Shown in pieces: positions 63,288 to 64,000 of a DNA stretch of 64,000 bases. Made by a program: the position numbers and the translations under genes. Each line of letters starts with the position of its first letter. Position 1 is the stretch's first letter. Source of the DNA: an uncultured Paracoccaceae bacterium (lineage in GTDB: Bacteria; Pseudomonadota; Alphaproteobacteria; Rhodobacterales; Rhodobacteraceae); NCBI GenBank assembly GCA_947503935.1, contig CANNFR010000002.1, positions 372,001 to 436,000 on the forward strand. Direction: 5' to 3'. The notes under the pieces are model-generated. The model ran no database searches and had not been told where the DNA came from. It saw only the letters and a list, made by a program, of their open reading frames with translations.

Positions 63288-64000
63288 CTACTCCGCCGGT
63301 TGCGCGCCCGGCGCCTTTTGGGGACCTGCTGCGCGAGCCTGAGGCGCAGCCGTACTCTTCCGCGATGGAAGAACCTCACTCCGCCGTGACCGTACGATCT
63401 GATAGCCGGATCGGAACAGGTACCGGAACGGAGCGACAAAGCCCGAGATCATGTGCACCAGCCGTGTAAACGGGAACAATATGGTGATCAGCAGACCCAG
63501 GAAGATATGCAGCTTGTAGAGCCAGTGGACATCGATGACCGTCGCCCAGGCGTTGATGTTCCAGGTCACGATGCTCTGTGACCACGTCATGAAGCGCACC
63601 ATCTCGGCGCCATCCATATGCTGCAGTGTCTGCGTGATGGTCAGCAGCCCGGTGGCCAGCTGTAGCCAGATCAGCACCATGATGATGATGTCAGGATAGC
63701 TGGATGTGACGCGGATGCGTGCGTCGAAGAGGCGTCGGTGCAAGAGCATGGTTGCACCGATCAGCGCCGCGATGCCTGCCGGGCCACCGATCAGCACCGC
63801 CATCCACTGTTTCAGCGCATAGGGAATACCGATCGCGTCCAGAACCCAGACCGGTGTGAAGAGGCCGACAAGGTGACCGAAGAACACCGTCAGGATGCCC
63901 ACGTGAAACAGGATGGACCCCCAGACCAGTTGCTTGCGCCGCAGAAGCTGGCTGGAGGAACTTTTCCAGGTGAAAGGGTCGCGCTCGTAGCGCGCGATGG
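63288..64000 (-). CDS. narI: Respiratory nitrate reductase gamma subunit (5' end missing)
   Basis: The open frame continues to the right edge, so about 236 C-terminal residues are seen; the usual length is about 225-245, so only a few N-terminal residues may be missing. NarI is the membrane cytochrome b that passes electrons from quinol to NarGH. Haem-ligating His residues are in TVFFGHLVGLFTP and VHWLYKLHIFLGLLITILFP and FTRLVHMISG. The extra basic C-terminal tail after residue 200 is longer than in E. coli. The upstream narGHJ genes lie outside the window. Confidence 0.92.
   Translation of the reverse strand, partial: IARYERDPFTWKSSSSQLLRRKQLVWGSILFHVGILTVFFGHLVGLFTPVWVLDAIGIPYALKQWMAVLIGGPAGIAALIGATMLLHRRLFDARIRVTSSYPDIIIMVLIWLQLATGLLTITQTLQHMDGAEMVRFMTWSQSIVTWNINAWATVIDVHWLYKLHIFLGLLITILFPFTRLVHMISGFVAPFRYLFRSGYQIVRSRRSEVLPSRKSTAAPQARAAGPQKAPGAQPAE

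Overview
The window looks like chromosomal DNA from a Rhodobacteraceae (Roseobacter/Paracoccus-like) alphaproteobacterium. I infer this from the high GC content, the dnaA-dnaN-recF-gyrB replication region, many 4-nt ATGA gene overlaps, and short intergenic palindromes of the kind common in this family. It was read by eye from the sequence and the conceptual translations. No database search was run.

Layout. (1) 1-10645 is the replication region: 3' part of dnaA, a small secreted protein, an AraC-family regulator, dnaN, recF and gyrB. Five accessory genes lie between recF and gyrB. The last one copies the start of GyrB without its ATPase motifs and is translationally coupled to gyrB. (2) 10646-12233 is a lower-GC stretch with a coiled-coil, single-TM protein. 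(3) 12234-21732 is the most unusual region: a tightly overlapping minus-strand operon of UbiA prenyltransferase, Rph-like phosphotransferase, BtaA-like (DUF3419) aminocarboxypropyl transferase, phytol/dolichol-kinase-like membrane protein, GNAT-like protein and AMP-dependent ligase, headed by a class I HMG-CoA reductase. It looks like an uncharacterised isoprenoid or lipid pathway. (4) 22035-28104 has a membrane protein, glycerate 2-kinase, and a TroABCD/SitABCD-type metal ABC transporter behind a perfect Fur/Mur-like palindrome. (5) 28244-32579 has NAD salvage genes pncA and pncB around a hybrid histidine kinase. (6) 32665-40328 is a mostly minus-strand series: an amino-alcohol kinase and phospholyase pair, ArfB, a tiny ORF unit, the queuosine-precursor transporter YhhQ behind a preQ1-I-like riboswitch, a phytase-like esterase, MepA, an Atg22-like MFS protein and a thioesterase. 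(7) 40461-53596 has YggT, RecQ, YaaA, a second hybrid histidine kinase, and the alpha-2-macroglobulin/PBP1C pair. (8) 53719-57490 has adenine deaminase overlapping AMP nucleosidase, then HU with a clear terminator. (9) 57727-60960 is a likely acquired segment: MFS, LacI regulator and a DUF4274-like protein. (10) 61093-64000 is the 3' end of a respiratory nitrate reductase operon: narI (cut by the window edge), parvulin isomerase, hemerythrin-like protein, beta-carbonic anhydrase and a gene remnant.

How genes appear to work together: amn plus ade turn AMP into adenine and then hypoxanthine. pncA plus pncB recycle nicotinamide to nicotinate mononucleotide. The APH-family kinase plus AGXT2L-like lyase would break down a phosphorylated amino alcohol. 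A2M plus PbpC form the known periplasmic defence and repair pair. The HMGR/UbiA/BtaA-like operon is the best candidate for an undescribed system. No rRNA, tRNA, CRISPR array, prophage or intact IS element was seen.
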